From IMG/VR virus record IMGVR_UViG_3300042561_000300, positions 1 to 36,924 of that record: a stretch of 36,924 nt of DNA; one strand, written 5' to 3'. The position numbers were made by a program, and so were the translations under genes. Origin of the DNA: a virus. Numbering within the stretch: position 1 is the first letter of the stretch; each line of letters begins with the position of its first letter. Positions 7,463-15,900 of this stretch are shown here, piece after piece. Under the pieces are notes generated by a model. It saw only the letters and a list, made by a program, of their open reading frames with translations, did not search any database and was not told the origin of the DNA.

Positions 7463-8001
7463 TATCCAAAGATGCCAGCAGGGGCATCGTATTGTGCTGG
7501 GATATTCTTATCGCGCCATGAGAAGGTAACTTCGTAACGCTGCAATTCATTGTTCTGCTCAGGCAAGATGAAGTTCGCCGATGTGGTAATACCTACAGGA
7601 GGGTCGATGTAAATCACCTTTCCGCTGTCGCACATGAATGCGAGCACCCATGCGATACGGCGATTGTTTACATCATTCCAGAAAGTATTATTTTCATCAG
7701 TTACGTTTGCATCGTACAAGGTTGCGGTTCTATCTTCGTTGATACGAATAGGAGTACCGCAGCCGATCGGGCTGTCAACTGTCACCGGTGAGCCAGCAGG
7801 CAACGCGAAACGGATGTCCTCAATTAGCTTCGCAGTTCCGGCAGTGATTAATGCCTCAACTTCGACCGCATCTGAAGGGTCAACCAATTCGGTTCCACAA
7901 GCGCCCACAAGGATAGCAGACACGCCACCAAGCTTGTATTCATTGCAGTTTACTAAGTTGTGGTCAAGTAGCGAAGAGTCGCAGTAGCTTACACAAGCCA
8001 T
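7462..8001 (-). CDS. Putative major tail tube protein
   Basis: The 179-residue product is predicted mostly beta, with a Cys-rich N-terminus (MACVSYCDSSLLDHNLVNC) and a strand-rich C-terminus ending YEVTFSWRDKNIPAQYDAP. Size, beta content and an independent promoter with a 72-nt leader suit a highly produced tube subunit. A tail tube gene is otherwise missing from the tail cluster, and this is the best candidate. Against it, tube genes usually precede the chaperones and tape measure, while this one follows the tail-tip genes. An appendage or head decoration protein remains possible. The next gene overlaps its stop by one base. Confidence 0.55.
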   Translation of the reverse strand: MACVSYCDSSLLDHNLVNCNEYKLGGVSAILVGACGTELVDPSDAVEVEALITAGTAKLIEDIRFALPAGSPVTVDSPIGCGTPIRINEDRTATLYDANVTDENNTFWNDVNNRRIAWVLAFMCDSGKVIYIDPPVGITTSANFILPEQNNELQRYEVTFSWRDKNIPAQYDAPAGIFG

Positions 8002-8073
8002 AGTAGTAGAGATTTAATTATTGTCAGCCTGTTGAATAGGACGGCATAACCCCTACGTACCTATGATGTAGTG

Positions 8074-8081
8074 CAAATATA
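8074..8081 (-). promoter_or_regulatory. Promoter TATATTTG of the tail tube/portal block
   Basis: The minus strand reads TTTG, 17 nt, then TATATTTG, a full two-part Bacteroidota promoter. It begins at the stop codon of the preceding gene and leaves a leader of about 70 nt before the ATG at 8001. Immediately downstream lies CACTACATCATAG (8061-8073), which recurs in the opposite orientation in the capsid leader at 227-239. Confidence 0.8.
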
Positions 8082-8086
8082 CGAAT

Positions 8087-9757
8087 TTATTCCTGATACA
8101 AATTGATGAAGTTCTCCGTTGTTATGCGCTCGTTATCTTGCGTAAGGATAAACGGCTCATCTGCGTTGTCCAATATCGAAGGTAGGCAGTCAGCATCCAC
8201 GCCAACACATACCGTCTTGCGGACTTTCTCCTTCTTCTTATACAGCTCGATTGTCAAGCTGCCAAGGTCATCGGCATTGTCGTATTCAATGGTCGGGAAT
8301 TCATTGTCGGCTGGGAAGGATAGCTCACCATTCACATAGCAATTATCGAAGTAGAATACAATCGAGAGGAAGTCGAGCACGTACTCAGGCAAGCGCCCGA
8401 AGTGGTAGCTGAGTTTCTTTTTGCGATCTACAAAGCTCGCTTGCCATCTGCCCGATGCGTATCTGAAGAGGTCGGTATCGGTATCGTATTGCGGTTGGAA
8501 TCTTCGCCCTTCCAATCGGATGCCTGGAAGAAATGATGTGCCGCTGAATCCGAGCCCGAATTGATTCTCGCCGTTGCAGCCTTCAATCTTAAAGAAGCGA
8601 CATTCATCGCTGAAGTCACCAATCTGAATCAGGTCGCTGTACTTGTCATACTTCGCCCAGTTCTTATCAGCTCGCACCGTGATGCGCGTAACAGTTATCT
8701 CGCCATCGAGCGAAGCGCCAAACTGCGAACCGAGTAGGCTCAATGCTCCGGACTGCGTTACTGTTATCGTGAAGTTATAAGTTCCCGCTGTGCTTATGGC
8801 TGTGGCGTAGTTAACCCCATCCACCTGAAGCCGTAGCCGCGCATTGGCAATCGAATCGACCTCGATGGTCACATAGTAATCCGTGTCCTCGCATAGCTCA
8901 GTAATCGACTCAAGGCTTGTGGCATTACCGATTGCCGTTAGGTCAATCTGCGCCTCGCCGCCCCCAATGTTCCAAGTGTCTGCTCCAGTTACCGCCACGC
9001 TACTCCAGCCAAGCGGCGGGCAATCGATGCACCCACCCCAATCGTTGAAGTAAGGATTGTAGATGTAATACTGCCCGCATGTGTTGGTGCAGAAATCAGC
9101 AATCGCTAAACGATAGCAGCCAGGTTCAATATCGTAATCAGCCAAGGCAATGCCAGCCGTTAGGTATTGGTCTTTCGTTGTGAGCACTGGGTCGAGCCGC
9201 TCAACCACAGCCAGCGTTGTAGCATCAACAATGCCCGCGAATAACGCGCCGTTGCAGTTCGGCTGGAAGTCATCAATGGTAACGCTCCCGATGAACTCTT
9301 GGATGGTGTTATTCGTGGCGATGATTAAGTCCTGAATGTTGCTGTTGTTATTTGCAGGGATATCGAGAGCCTTCAAGTAAATCGTGTGCGTACCCACCGC
9401 GCTCACCTGAACCTGATCGCCGTTAGTAAAGCCAACGATTAAGGTACCAATCGCGCCGGTATTAATTGTGATGGTCAGCTTGAACTCAAGGCAATTGATA
9501 AACTTCTTATACCCGAACACTACGCCCTGATTGCCGGGCGAATCAGGAAAGGTTATGGTGCTGTTGTTAATCGTGCAGCCGACATTAGAAATCACGCTAT
9601 CGAACTGCAAGTAACCGCACTGCCCTGCTTCGAGTTGCCAGAATAGTTGATCGTTGAAGTCGGCAAGCTGGGCGAACTCAGAGCCGCATCCCTCGCATAC
9701 CTCGGGCAATGTGCTGCTAAATATTATCGGTTGGTTAGGTATCGATGTATAACTCAT
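8087..9757 (-). CDS. Tail-tip/baseplate structural protein, Cys-rich
   Basis: The 556-residue product contains beta-rich jelly-roll-like segments in the first 360 residues that resemble carbohydrate-binding modules (TFPDSPGNQGVVFGYKKF; later ITVTQSGALSLLG). Cysteine pairs are frequent (CEGCG, CTNTCG, CIDCPP). The C-terminal 190 residues (FKIEGCNGENQFGLGF through the end) form a more compact domain with RYASGRWQASFVDRKKKLSY. Its place after the tape measure and another large tail protein points to the tail tip, possibly with a receptor-sugar contact. No enzymatic motif is seen. The start overlaps the preceding gene's stop (ATGA). Confidence 0.65.
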   Translation of the reverse strand: MSYTSIPNQPIIFSSTLPEVCEGCGSEFAQLADFNDQLFWQLEAGQCGYLQFDSVISNVGCTINNSTITFPDSPGNQGVVFGYKKFINCLEFKLTITINTGAIGTLIVGFTNGDQVQVSAVGTHTIYLKALDIPANNNSNIQDLIIATNNTIQEFIGSVTIDDFQPNCNGALFAGIVDATTLAVVERLDPVLTTKDQYLTAGIALADYDIEPGCYRLAIADFCTNTCGQYYIYNPYFNDWGGCIDCPPLGWSSVAVTGADTWNIGGGEAQIDLTAIGNATSLESITELCEDTDYYVTIEVDSIANARLRLQVDGVNYATAISTAGTYNFTITVTQSGALSLLGSQFGASLDGEITVTRITVRADKNWAKYDKYSDLIQIGDFSDECRFFKIEGCNGENQFGLGFSGTSFLPGIRLEGRRFQPQYDTDTDLFRYASGRWQASFVDRKKKLSYHFGRLPEYVLDFLSIVFYFDNCYVNGELSFPADNEFPTIEYDNADDLGSLTIELYKKKEKVRKTVCVGVDADCLPSILDNADEPFILTQDNERITTENFINLYQE

Positions 9758-11760
9758 GGAAGTAGTTTGTTTGAACGTAGCTCGAATTGCGCGGCCTTGC
9801 GCATCACTGACTCAATCTGAATGTTCTTTATGTAGGTGTCAATCACCGCAAGGCTGTCATCCCTGCGACCAAGTTGTATCGGCTTGGATGTCTCCGATGT
9901 GATGGCGTTAATCTCTGCCATCGTGAGCGGGCGCTTGAACTTGTAGAGGTAGGCTTGCACATCGTTAATGTCCACAGCCTCGAGCTCGGGTGGAGCAAGC
10001 GGTAAACCAAAGCCTTGAAAGTAGCTCGTTACTGGAACGCCGTCAAATGTCAGGGTAGGGAAGAGATATATATCAGTATTGCCACCGGTGAAACTTGACT
10101 TAGCTGATACATCGGTTCGTACTAAATCGCCAGCATTGCATACGAATGTTTGATTCTTTGTTATCTGCATTATACCAGCACTGACACCGCTGCCCGCAAT
10201 GAATGTCACCCCACTGTTATATGTGGCAAGAGGATTGCCTAATGCATCAAAATGATTAATGGAACAGAACGCATACTTATCGAATACTTGTGGGAAGAAT
10301 TTTATGCAGTAAACCACCTCAAACACATATACCCCTGTGAATGGTACCGTGTATGTACTTGAGTTAAATAAGTTATTCGGGTCTACTGAATCTATCCAGG
10401 TAACAAAGTTCCCGTTATAACCTGAATAAGATGTATAGGCTGTGTTAGTCTCAAATGCTACGGTAGTTGAACCGGATGGCGGGCGAACTACAAAGAATGA
10501 TGTATCATTTTGCGTGAACGGCTGTTCCAAAAAAGAAAACAGCGAATTAGGATAGCCGCTAATCCAATTGCCGCTCACGCTGTCATTGGTAAACACGCCG
10601 TTATAAACAGTCTGCCCGATGTTGTAAGGGTCATATTGATTTGCAGCATAGCCCGCCGGTATCGTGTTGTTAAACGCAGATTGTATGATTACCGGATTGG
10701 TATCATAGTTCTCCACGTTGAAGCGATACATATCCTCAATCACATTCGTGTCAAAGATTACATCTTCAGTTTTTAATCGAAGTATGTTAGATGTATTGCA
10801 TTCGCCAATGAATCCGAATGTCTCAATCCTGAATCCTCTGAATGGAGTTTGATTAAACGTGCATTGTGTGTTACCGCTATCGCATTGGCCTTGCTCTAAA
10901 AACGGATTACCGCCAAACTCAGCCGCCGCATAAAGCCGTGTTGTGTCGAACTTCATTTCAATTTCAGGCTGATCGTAAAGGTTAGCCGATGCGCCTGATT
11001 GCTGGAAGTATGCAATCGGCTCGATGCGTATTAGTGGTCTGCCATTGGCTTGCTTTTCAAAGCCCATGCCGAGGTTTAGCTTTTGCTTCATTGCGAGATA
11101 AAGCTGCTCAAAGCTCACGACGATATCTTGCTGCAATAAATTGCGAACGCTTAACCCCACAGTGAGCACAGTCACATCGTTAGTCGGGAATGAATAGGCA
11201 AATAGATTCGAATCAAAGTCAATTAAGCCATCGCTCATGCAGTTCACAAGATGCGCAAAGGCATCGTAAACAGCAACACCGAATGCAGTGTTCGGGTCAT
11301 AGTTTCCTGTTGCTGGATTGAATAGTACAAGCGGCCTAATCGTTGGCGGGGTTATCTGTGTGCCGTTCTTAGATAAGGACAAAGCCATCGAGAAAGGGAT
11401 GCCCTTGTTGTTGTTTATCTTAGTGCTGAAGGTCTCATCGTATACCTTTGTTTTGACCTGACACTTATCCAAGTCGAACACTGATTCGGTCACGATTACA
11501 TAGCCATCGACTAAGTGCTCCCACGTTCCCTCGCTGCAAATATATTGCACAGTCACCCGCACAAGCTCGCAGTAACCCGATGTTGCAAGTTTATTGTAAA
11601 GATAGCCGAACACATCGCCGCCAAAGATTAACTCATTGTCGAACGAAACGATGCGGGCTCCGATGTTGCTGTCCTCGGTTATATTAATGCCGAAGTCCTC
11701 AGGGTTAAGCGGCTGGCCTCGGTCAAGATTGTCAATTAAAAACTTAATTTCTACTGCCAT
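9754..11760 (-). CDS. Large tail-tip (distal tail/hub-like) protein
   Basis: The 668-residue product follows the tape measure directly, overlapping it by 10 nt, where distal-tail or hub proteins are encoded. The N-terminal domain (MAVEIKFLIDNLDRGQPLNP and onward) has a strand-rich start like tail-hub folds, then a mixed region with SFEQLYLAMKQKLNLGMGF, and a beta-sandwich of about 130 residues (VAFETNTAYTSYSGYNGNFV, then TVPFTGVYVFEVVYCIKF) that resembles C1q/TNF-like phage appendage modules. The C-terminal segment returns to a hub-like fold (PLTMAEINAITSETSKPIQL). It probably forms the cone or hub at the tail end. No peptidase or lysozyme motif is visible. Confidence 0.65.
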   Translation of the reverse strand: MAVEIKFLIDNLDRGQPLNPEDFGINITEDSNIGARIVSFDNELIFGGDVFGYLYNKLATSGYCELVRVTVQYICSEGTWEHLVDGYVIVTESVFDLDKCQVKTKVYDETFSTKINNNKGIPFSMALSLSKNGTQITPPTIRPLVLFNPATGNYDPNTAFGVAVYDAFAHLVNCMSDGLIDFDSNLFAYSFPTNDVTVLTVGLSVRNLLQQDIVVSFEQLYLAMKQKLNLGMGFEKQANGRPLIRIEPIAYFQQSGASANLYDQPEIEMKFDTTRLYAAAEFGGNPFLEQGQCDSGNTQCTFNQTPFRGFRIETFGFIGECNTSNILRLKTEDVIFDTNVIEDMYRFNVENYDTNPVIIQSAFNNTIPAGYAANQYDPYNIGQTVYNGVFTNDSVSGNWISGYPNSLFSFLEQPFTQNDTSFFVVRPPSGSTTVAFETNTAYTSYSGYNGNFVTWIDSVDPNNLFNSSTYTVPFTGVYVFEVVYCIKFFPQVFDKYAFCSINHFDALGNPLATYNSGVTFIAGSGVSAGIMQITKNQTFVCNAGDLVRTDVSAKSSFTGGNTDIYLFPTLTFDGVPVTSYFQGFGLPLAPPELEAVDINDVQAYLYKFKRPLTMAEINAITSETSKPIQLGRRDDSLAVIDTYIKNIQIESVMRKAAQFELRSNKLLP

Positions 11761-14408
11761 GTGTATCGCGAATCCCCGCCGTTAATGTTTACAATCATTT
11801 GCTTGCCCGCCATTGTCTTATTCAGCCTATCGAGCTTGCGCTCCATCGCCTTGCTATTCAGCGAAGCATTAACCGTAATGCCATCGCGCTTGTTATTCAT
11901 CGCATAGTTGAGTATTGCAGGGCGCACATAACGTTCGTCAATTAATCGCCTGAACGCTGCGCTCGATGTGTTAATCGCATCCAGTTCGCGGCGGTTGCGC
12001 ATTACTGAGTTCTTATTCACAACGTACTCACCACGCTCGGCTTCAATCAATGTACCGCCCGCTTCATGGCTTCGCCCGCCTACTGGTCCACCCTTTTTAA
12101 ACTTAGGGATGGGTGTCGCTGCAATGATGGCAATCTGAGCCAAGCCGGCAGCAAGTGCGATGCCCGCTGTTACTGGGTTAGGTAATGCCTTGGCAACAGC
12201 GGCAGCCGTAGCAATCGTTGCTTGGAATATTGCCGCAGCCCTTTCGGCTTTCGCCTGCTTGGTTTTTTCGGCTGATATCTTGAGCTGAGTCCTTGTGTTT
12301 AAGGCATCAAGCTGCCTTTGCTTATCTACCTCTCTTGCTGTGCTGCCCTCGATTGCCAACTTCTCTGCTTCGCTTGCCGCATTGATTTCCTCGATTCTCT
12401 TTTGCGATTGAATGCCTTGCAGCTCAATGATGCTTCCAAGTGTATCAGCAACCGCCTGCGCAATCTCAAACGCTTGGTCGATTGCTTCATCAGTTGACTT
12501 CTTACGCTCTGCTCGGATGGCTTGCTCGGTCTCGGCGTTGATGAGCTTTATCTCGCTGGCATTGTCTTTGGCTAATTCAAGGCGCTTTTGTGAATCCAAT
12601 TCAATAAGCTGAATCCTTCTTTCGAGCGATGTGCCTTCAGTTACCTCAAGCGTCTTAATTGCATTGATTTGAGCATCTAAGCCAGCGATTCGAATATCGC
12701 TTGTTTCTTTGGCTAACTTCTCCGCTGCTTCCTTTTCCTTTGCCGCTTTCTCCTCAAGTGCCTTTTGGTCAATCGCTGCAATGTCCTTTGCCGCTTGCTC
12801 TTTGATTGCTAAGATGGCATCTTGCAGTTTCTTTTCTTCAGCACTTCCGGCTGCAAACTTAGATTCCAAAAACGCCTTTTCAAGTTCTTGAATCTTAGCG
12901 TTGCTCTCGCTTAGTATCTTTTCGCGTTCATCCAATTGCGCCTGCAAAGCATCGGTCTCTAACTTAGCTAAGTTTTCACGTGCCTTGGCTACATCTTCAG
13001 CGGATTTCTTTTCAGCCTCAGCTCGTTTCTTTGCTTCCTCTTTGGCTTTGTCGGATGCTTCCTTTGCAGCAGTTGCTCTGATTACTTTTATATTGTTCTC
13101 AGATTCATCAACAGCGTCCTTAGCTGCTTGAGCTGTCTCAATTGCTGCTTGTTTTTGTTCTTGATTTAATTTTATTATATCAGTTGATGCAAGCTGATAG
13201 TCTTTAAGAATCTTCTTATTTGCAGCAATTATAGCCTCTTCACGTTCGATCTCAAGTGCTGTTGTATTTCTTCCAGCTGCTTGTTCAACTGCGATACGTC
13301 TTTCGTACCCATCTACTATTGCTTTGGTAGCAGCATTCTGCTTCTTTGCGGCTGCATCAAATGCAGCACCAGCTCTCTCAGCATCGCCTGATGCACCTAC
13401 CCACTCTTTGATTGTATCTACCACACCTCCAATCGCGTTGCTTACTGTCTTGAATCCCGGTATCGAATTCTCCAGGGCTTTCTTCACCTTTTCAAAATTC
13501 TCAACTAAGGCGATAAGACCAAAGACGAATAAACCTATTCCTGTGGCAGCAAGTGCAATTCTTAATCCTTTAAGCAACCCAGTGGATGTACCAACGACTA
13601 CATTGTAACCAGATTGAACAACTGTTGCCAATCCTGTCTTAGCTGCAAGTTGTTCTGTAATAATTGCGCGGCCTTGCTCAAGTGCTGAAGTTATAGCCAT
13701 TATGGCCTGAAGCCTCACTAATGTCTTTTGCAACTCTTCATTCTCAGCACCGAACAATGCAGCCGCTCCTTCAACTGCTTGAAATGCTGAGCCTACCAAT
13801 TCCACTGATTGAACGAATGCACCAAACTTAGCACCTCGTTGCGCAAGCGCATCGACCTGTGCATCGGTTTCTTGAATTGCTCTTTTGACATTAGCAACCT
13901 CCTTAACAATATCCTTGAACTCTTTAGTATTGGTTTGGCCAGCAAGTGCTAAGTCGTAGAGCTTATCTTCAAGCTCTCCTATTCGCCCAGTAGCTGCATC
14001 GGTAGACTTGGCGTATAATTCAACAGCACGGTCTGCGGCAATGATGGCCGACTTGTATTCTCCAACTGCCTTAGCAATGTCTTTGAACTCGTCTGTGTTG
14101 CGCTGGCCTGCGACAGATAATTCACGAAGCCTGTCTTCAAACTTAGATACATCTTGCGCTGACTTAATTACAACAGATGAGGTCTGCTTAAGTTCTTTGT
14201 TTAGGTTATCAAGGCCGGTCTTAATCTTCTGATTTGCGAAAGCATTGGCAATGTTATTGCCAGCCTCTTTGAAGCTGTCACTTACCTTTTGCGCAGACAC
14301 TTGCGCATCTTTTACAACTTCACTGTTGGCTTTATTTACTTCGTTGACTGTTGCCTTCAGGCTCGTTGCCTCGGCCTCATAGATAATCTCAACCTTTGCT
14401 GCTGCCAT
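11751..14408 (-). CDS. Tape measure protein
   Basis: The 885-residue product is the longest in the genome and is overwhelmingly helical. Long coiled coils rich in A, K, E and Q occupy about residues 1-200 and 360-700. A hydrophobic segment near residues 275-300 (ATGIGLFVFGLIALVENF) and a second at about 735-770 (ATIATAAAVAKALPNPVTAG) are typical of tape measures, which set tail length and enter the cell envelope at infection. By the usual rule of about 0.15 nm per residue the tail would be near 130 nm. The C-terminal HEAGGTLIEAERGEYVVNKN motif is common in tape measures. It follows the chaperone-like genes, as expected, and confirms a long-tailed siphovirus. Confidence 0.92.
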   Translation of the reverse strand: MAAAKVEIIYEAEATSLKATVNEVNKANSEVVKDAQVSAQKVSDSFKEAGNNIANAFANQKIKTGLDNLNKELKQTSSVVIKSAQDVSKFEDRLRELSVAGQRNTDEFKDIAKAVGEYKSAIIAADRAVELYAKSTDAATGRIGELEDKLYDLALAGQTNTKEFKDIVKEVANVKRAIQETDAQVDALAQRGAKFGAFVQSVELVGSAFQAVEGAAALFGAENEELQKTLVRLQAIMAITSALEQGRAIITEQLAAKTGLATVVQSGYNVVVGTSTGLLKGLRIALAATGIGLFVFGLIALVENFEKVKKALENSIPGFKTVSNAIGGVVDTIKEWVGASGDAERAGAAFDAAAKKQNAATKAIVDGYERRIAVEQAAGRNTTALEIEREEAIIAANKKILKDYQLASTDIIKLNQEQKQAAIETAQAAKDAVDESENNIKVIRATAAKEASDKAKEEAKKRAEAEKKSAEDVAKARENLAKLETDALQAQLDEREKILSESNAKIQELEKAFLESKFAAGSAEEKKLQDAILAIKEQAAKDIAAIDQKALEEKAAKEKEAAEKLAKETSDIRIAGLDAQINAIKTLEVTEGTSLERRIQLIELDSQKRLELAKDNASEIKLINAETEQAIRAERKKSTDEAIDQAFEIAQAVADTLGSIIELQGIQSQKRIEEINAASEAEKLAIEGSTAREVDKQRQLDALNTRTQLKISAEKTKQAKAERAAAIFQATIATAAAVAKALPNPVTAGIALAAGLAQIAIIAATPIPKFKKGGPVGGRSHEAGGTLIEAERGEYVVNKNSVMRNRRELDAINTSSAAFRRLIDERYVRPAILNYAMNNKRDGITVNASLNSKAMERKLDRLNKTMAGKQMIVNINGGDSRYTWQ

Positions 14409-14508
14409 TTTGAGCCTTTATTTGTGCCTCAAATTTAAGCAAATAAGTTGAAACATCGGAGGCCATTAACTCATTGAACTCAGAGATGCTTCCACCAGCC
14501 AATGCCAT
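14389..14508 (-). CDS. Small gene before tape measure (tail-chaperone GT-like part)
   Basis: From the ATG at 14508, which overlaps the previous stop as TGATG, the frame encodes 39 residues (MALAGGSISEFNELMASDVS, then TYLLKFEAQIKAQ...). The same frame stays open upstream to 14619 inside the preceding gene and reads like protein there (RAKRSADTFREQV). Tail-assembly chaperones before tape measures are often made as a short form and a -1 frameshifted long form. This frame is -1 relative to the preceding one, so it may be made as a fusion. No classic slippery heptamer was found by eye. Its stop overlaps the tape measure start by 20 nt. Confidence 0.6.
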   Translation of the reverse strand: MALAGGSISEFNELMASDVSTYLLKFEAQIKAQNGSSKG

Positions 14509-15149
14509 CACTTGCTCGCGGAAGGTGTCGGCTGATCTCTTAGCCCTGCTTTGCGGTGAGAGCTCAACTGGCGTAACGCCTCGTGCAGCTTGCGAAGTTC
14601 TACCGTGTTGTACTCCCAAAGCGTTTGAAACTCGTCCGCTGAAATATTGAATAAGGGCATCAGCGGCTCGATACCCAAGCGGTAAAAAAAATCGTGAGCA
14701 CCCCCCTTGCTCAACGCCTCAAATGTTTGCAACTTCTGCTGATGTATGTCGGGGTTAATCTCTGCCGGGTTCTCGTCCTCACGTATTATCCAAGTCGCTG
14801 CGATGTTAAGCAGTATATCGCGATGGATTACCGTGTTCTGCCTTTCGCGGATTACGTGGATGTATGCGCCCATCAATGCCGCTGTCTTAGGATTGCTCAA
14901 TCCAGCGCTGAGTGCCTTCTCCATCTCAGTGAGTATCTTCTCCATCTCGCTGCCGCTTAGTCCGCTGCTTAATCTCTCAAGCAGGCTCATGCTCATGGAG
15001 AACCTCTCGAGGGGCATGTTCAATTCTTTCGGGAATCGGTAGTACCTATGCCCGCTATGCTTGAATACTTCAACGAGGTTGTACGTGGTGGGTTTACTGC
15101 GAGTAAATGTTGATCGAAGTCGCTCGCCTAATCTTTTGAATAATTTCAT
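14508..15149 (-). CDS. Putative tail assembly chaperone
   Basis: The 213-residue product has a basic N-terminus (MKLFKRLGERLRSTFTRSK) and a mostly helical body (LLERLSSGLSGSEMEKILTE; then LSNPKTAALMGAYIHVIRER). Immediately upstream of the tape measure, and followed by a short frame in the -1 register, it fits the tail-assembly chaperone slot (lambda G-like). Such proteins bind the tape measure and help tube polymerisation. No sequence signature is diagnostic, so the call is positional. Its start overlaps the upstream gene by 56 nt. Confidence 0.55.
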   Translation of the reverse strand: MKLFKRLGERLRSTFTRSKPTTYNLVEVFKHSGHRYYRFPKELNMPLERFSMSMSLLERLSSGLSGSEMEKILTEMEKALSAGLSNPKTAALMGAYIHVIRERQNTVIHRDILLNIAATWIIREDENPAEINPDIHQQKLQTFEALSKGGAHDFFYRLGIEPLMPLFNISADEFQTLWEYNTVELRKLHEALRQLSSHRKAGLRDQPTPSASK

Positions 15150-15348
15150 CCAGTGTGTTCTTTGTGGTAATCTCTTTATCGTTGCTCATTAGCGTTATGA
15201 ATGTCCGCTCTGCGTGTTCATCCTCATATACCACGCTGATGTCGCTGGTGTTAATAATCAGGTCAAGCCATCGCTCATCCTTGTCGAGCAGCTCGTCCAC
15301 TTCATCCTTGTGCTGCAAGGCACTTACTAAGATGAAGCCGGTCATCAT
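15094..15348 (-). CDS. Hypothetical 84-residue tail-region protein
   Basis: The likely start is the ATG at 15348, which follows the upstream TGA closely (MMTGFILVSALQHKDEVDEL). An in-frame earlier start at 15378 would add ten residues within the upstream gene. The product is a compact alpha/beta protein with an acidic middle (DELLDKDERWLDLI) and no membrane segment. It looks like a small regulatory or accessory protein of the tail cluster. No family was recognised. Confidence 0.65.
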   Translation of the reverse strand: MMTGFILVSALQHKDEVDELLDKDERWLDLIINTSDISVVYEDEHAERTFITLMSNDKEITTKNTLDEIIQKIRRATSINIYSQ

Positions 15349-15349
15349 G

Positions 15350-15568
15350 TCACCAGTGTAACAGCGGGCAGGTTTCATCAGGCACTCGTGTCTTAGCAGG
15401 AAGGAAGCATCCGCATTCGCGGCAAGTGTCCGTTAGCTTGATGCGGTATGGACACTCCTTGCAGATTGCCATGCGCGGCTTCGATACCTCGCGGCTCTCC
15501 TTCGTGTCGAACGCCCACAGCGCCCAGCCGTGTGCGATGCTCTTTAGTTTCTTTAGCATTCTAAGCAT
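15350..15568 (-). CDS. Small zinc-ribbon protein (72 residues)
   Basis: The product has a basic N-terminal helix (MLRMLKKLKSIAHGWALWAF) and a C-terminal metal-binding motif: C36-x2-C39, then C49-x2-C52-x-C54 and a final C68. This pattern of short phage-encoded zinc ribbons is frequent next to virion genes of Bacteroidota phages, with no known function. Its start lies inside the 3' end of the upstream frame; an ATG three codons in is also possible. Zinc binding is inferred from cysteine spacing only. Confidence 0.75.
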   Translation of the reverse strand: MLRMLKKLKSIAHGWALWAFDTKESREVSKPRMAICKECPYRIKLTDTCRECGCFLPAKTRVPDETCPLLHW

Positions 15569-15900
15569 TCGAGTAAGTTTACAAAAGCGGGTTCCTCGGT
15601 CACGATGTCCTTATTCACTACGCTGAAGCTGATGCAGTCATACTCAACTTCGCAGATGGTAAACTTTGCACAGCCATCAAGTCTAATCGTGTAGCCTTGC
15701 AGCGCATCAATCTTCGCGCCCTCGATCATGAGTGTGCCATCAAGTTCGGACTGTGCGATGAATGTCTGCATGCGCTTGGTCGCGTTGTGCGTTAGCGTTA
15801 TGGTGTAAGACTCTTCGGGCTCTACATAGCCGAACTGAATGCCGCCATTGCAAGCCGCAACGCTGATGCCTGAATCGAAACATGGTGAACATACGCTCAT
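15553..15900 (-). CDS. Hypothetical 115-residue beta-rich protein after the large terminase
   Basis: The ATG at 15900 overlaps the large terminase stop (ATGA), which decides the start; an upstream GTG/TTG start inside the terminase is unlikely. The protein begins MSVCSPCFDSGISVAACNGG, a Cys-rich head similar in style to the tail-tube-like protein at 7462-8001 (MACVSYCDSSLL). The rest is predicted beta strand with an acidic end. It may be a virion or head-tail joining component. No family was recognised. Confidence 0.7.
   Translation of the reverse strand: MSVCSPCFDSGISVAACNGGIQFGYVEPEESYTITLTHNATKRMQTFIAQSELDGTLMIEGAKIDALQGYTIRLDGCAKFTICEVEYDCISFSVVNKDIVTEEPAFVNLLECLEC

Noticed and set aside
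11537-11544. TAnnTTTG match inside the large tail-tip gene
   Set aside because: It is internal to a gene, with no start codon or gene boundary near it; probably chance.
14401-14432. TAAATTTG upstream of the tape measure as its own promoter
   Set aside because: It lies within the coding sequence of the small chaperone-like gene and no clear -33 element accompanies it; read-through from 18597 suffices.
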